From Rhopalosiphum padi (taxonomy: Eukaryota > Arthropoda > Insecta > Hemiptera > Aphididae), in NCBI RefSeq assembly GCF_020882245.1, contig NC_083597.1, positions 15,968,581 to 16,032,580 of the forward strand: 64,000 bases of DNA. Reading direction: 5' to 3'. A program made the translations under genes and the position numbers. The notes beneath the pieces were generated by a model. That model saw nothing but the letters and a program-made list of their open reading frames with translations, had not been told where the DNA came from and ran no database searches. Position 1 is the stretch's first letter. Each line of letters begins with the position of its first letter. This document shows, piece by piece, positions 61,218 to 64,000 of the stretch.

Positions 61218-64000
61218 CTGAAAAATGTAAACAAATTGTAGTTTATTTGACTGAGAAGTAGACTTTAATTTCAGAACACGTTTCAAGTAATCATATGTTT
61301 ATATCTATAAAGTACAAAGATATATTATATTATCTTTATAATCCTATTGCAGACTGACGTTTTGATTTGGAATCTACAAACAAAATATTTAATCTTTTAT
61401 TAAGGTTATCACTTATCATATAGCCAAAGTTTTTAAATTACAAAAGTTCAACCTTTTAATTCAAATCATCACCAGTAACCTTCTATTCTTTGAGGACTAC
61501 AGCAGCGAATTATCAAGAAAGTGGCAATTAAAATATTTGGTTACCCATGTATTAATTTCATATACACAATATAGTTATTATTTATTTTAAAATAATTTAG
61601 CTAAGAAATCATTTCACTTGTTTCTAAACTAAATAACTAAATATTTACGAGGATAATTTATTAGCTAAAAAATATTGATATTTTAATTAATTAAAAAATC
61701 TTTTCTTTGAAACAGTATTAAAAATACCTAAGGATTTTCGTTAGTGAGCTGTTACAAAAAAAAGTTTGAGGAGATATCTCTCTTAGCCCTTGCGAATGCT
61801 TTTGGTCTACGCCTTCAGATTAATCAAAGAAAGTATTAAAAACAGAAATCATAAGTAATATTTCAAACATCCCAAGTATAGTAATCACCGTGATCTACAA
61901 CACATGCCGATATAACGACATTTTGACCGGTTTACGCGATATCTCCAACAACGATTACAATGGCGGACCGTGACAGCAACGGATAAATGTATAACATATA
62001 TCAAGTATGGAAAGATGAGTTTCGTTTCGGATTTGTCGACTATGAGGATGGTGTTCTGACTTCTGAGTGAAAGTCCCGATCTCGAATTGCAACATATGAT
62101 TATTTATAATATGATTAATAAATAGAGAACTCGATCGAAAAGGCATTGGTATACTGGTGGTTTGACCGGACTACGGTGACGATGTTTTACAGTGAAATTG
62201 TGGGTATCATAGGTATATGCGAAGTACAGTGTTTATCTGTATTTCGGGTGCGACCGGAAAGAAAGTGGTTTATAATATAATTACTGCACAAGACATCGTT
62301 CGGTCAGAGATGTATATTATTATTATCCGGTTTATCTGTACAACACACGCATACGCAAGAAAGTCTATAGACTGCTTTCGCTAGCTAATCGGAACCACTG
62401 GAGCACATAGAAAAACCAATGTGTGTGTGTGTGTGTATTGAATTCCGTTAACGTACAACTATGATGATCTTGTTAAATCATTTTGGCAAGTGATAAAGAA
62501 AAACGAAGAAAATCTATTGAATAATTAAATTATTTATATAAAGCGACACAATGAAATATACGTTTACTACGTAGAACTTTAACTAAAGAACATTTTTAAA
62601 AATGCGTTAGCTATGCATTATAAGCAAGATACATTAAACACATTAAATTGAAAAATTATATATATATAAGTTTTATCCATTATAAAATTAACTTGACATT
62701 TAGTAAAGCTATTAGTCTTGTGCGTTTTTTATATTACACCGTATAAAAATGAAATTAATTTGTGATTAGTTTTATCCGACAATTGTAAATTTTATATTAA
62801 AGCATAGATTAGGTTAGGTAACTGTAAAATACACAGACTTATAGAAATTGTGATGTGCGTCAATAAAAAGTGTACTGCAAACATATATAATATATATGAA
62901 ACCAAAGTAGCCCCAAGTGGCCATATCAAATTTGTTAAACAATGATATTGGACAAGGCAGTTATGTGTTTTCCTGTATTGTGTTTAATATTTAGGTATTA
63001 TAAATTTAAAATATAATAAAATAATTTACGGTCACTAGTGACTGCCGACTGGTATGTCGCTAATTAATAAATATCCATTCTCATACTCATCACAACCATA
63101 CACAATACACATTACACATATTTGTATTATAATATTTATTTATGTAGGAATAACGTGTAAATTGTTAATGTAATGTAATACATGTATTACATTGCGTACG
63201 TTGTTTACGGTGTACACCCACACTAATATATTATACATATATGATGTAGGTACCTACAGGCTATGCCGTAAATGTAAACATATTATTTAATAAACTGCAA
63301 TAAGTAACCTACTACCTAGTAATCACTAAACATATTTCAATAGGTCAAACTATAATCCTTCTAAAATACAGTGTCATCGCTCATGATACACTACATACTT
63401 TTAATGATTATATAAAATTCGATATTATGTGAGGAACCTATGTCTTTTAATCAAACGTACAAAGATATTTATAGTTAAATATATAGTATACACAACGACA
63501 AAATATGTATTAATCGACAAATCGGTCAACTTTAACTTATGTATTCGGAACGAACGAAAATCATCATCATTAGTATTCAGTTACTGTAACTCATAATAAG
63601 CTATTCTTTTATCGGGACAATTCACTAAAAGTATTTTATGCGTGTTATGTGCATTTAAAAAAAAATTGAATTAGAAAGTGCGAAAGAACCGTAAAATTTT
63701 GTATACATATTGACCCGGTCAGTAAAACAAACCAGGATATATATTATTACGATGCACACTAAGCTATAGTAAGTAATTATACGATAACGAAAAGTGTTTA
63801 CTAGGTACATATTAAATAATCATAATCAAATATGTGACAGTCATCCAGCTATGTAATACTTTGAGATAGTCAAATTAAACAGACCTTTAAAAATATGTCG
63901 ATATTATACCTATGCTAGAACTATTTAACTATTTAAGTAAACCTAACAGATGTTAATTTTGTATCTAACCTATATCGTGTAACGCATACCTAATTATAGA
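61218..64000. other. Upstream spacer of the secreted gene
   Basis: It presumably contains the promoter and non-coding first exon of the minus-strand gene. A moderately GC-rich, non-repetitive stretch at about 61870-62400 is the best candidate. It includes the palindrome AGTCTATAGACT (62362-62373). The remainder to 64000 is AT-rich with GGTACCTA-type words and no supported gene. Confidence 0.5.

Noticed and set aside
1..64000. tRNA genes, snRNAs, known miRNAs and CRISPR-like arrays
   Set aside because: I looked for T-loop GGTTCGAATCC-like boxes, well-known conserved miRNA words and regularly spaced direct repeats by eye and found none convincing. A dedicated scan (covariance models) would be decisive.

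Overview
The window is insect nuclear DNA. It is AT-rich, with long introns, abundant di- and trinucleotide microsatellites, and many TAGGTA/GGTACCTA-type words that I associate with aphid intergenic DNA. An aphid or close hemipteran relative is my best guess, but that is inference. There are no bacterial, CRISPR or prophage features, and no intact transposon is visible.

Layout. Positions 1-19657 contain no gene I can support: microsatellites, CpG-rich islands and a few promoter-like or hairpin motifs. Positions 19658-45140 (+) hold a ten-coding-exon Pax2/5/8 (shaven/sparkling type) transcription factor. Its paired domain is split over exons of 166 and 198 nt, the octapeptide is in exon 4, and a Ser/Thr/Gly/Tyr-rich C-terminal region spans exons 5-10. 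All splice phases join to give a 644-residue protein. Positions 45141-49737 are 3' UTR and AT-rich spacer. A degenerate, frameshifted coding relic lies at 49738-50230, and a full-length 5S rRNA gene copy with a T-run terminator lies at 50529-50646 (-). Positions 51326-54182 (+) hold a four-exon ZAD plus seven C2H2 zinc-finger protein of 440 residues. Positions 57393-61217 (-) hold two coding exons of a secreted, Pro/His/Gln-rich protein of 741 residues. The rest, to 64000, is AT-rich spacer that probably includes the 5' exon and promoter of that secreted-protein gene.

The three protein genes look functionally independent: a developmental regulator, a zinc-finger DNA-binding protein and an extracellular low-complexity protein. 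The most interesting content is regulatory and structural. There are RUNX/ETS motif clusters in Pax introns that recall the logic of the fly sparkling enhancer. A pair of CACGTG E-boxes lies just upstream of exon 4. Tandem NAGNAG acceptors occur in both transcription-factor genes. The 5S copy has fully paired helices, and no partial homeodomain is visible in the Pax gene. I see no convincing undescribed multi-gene system.
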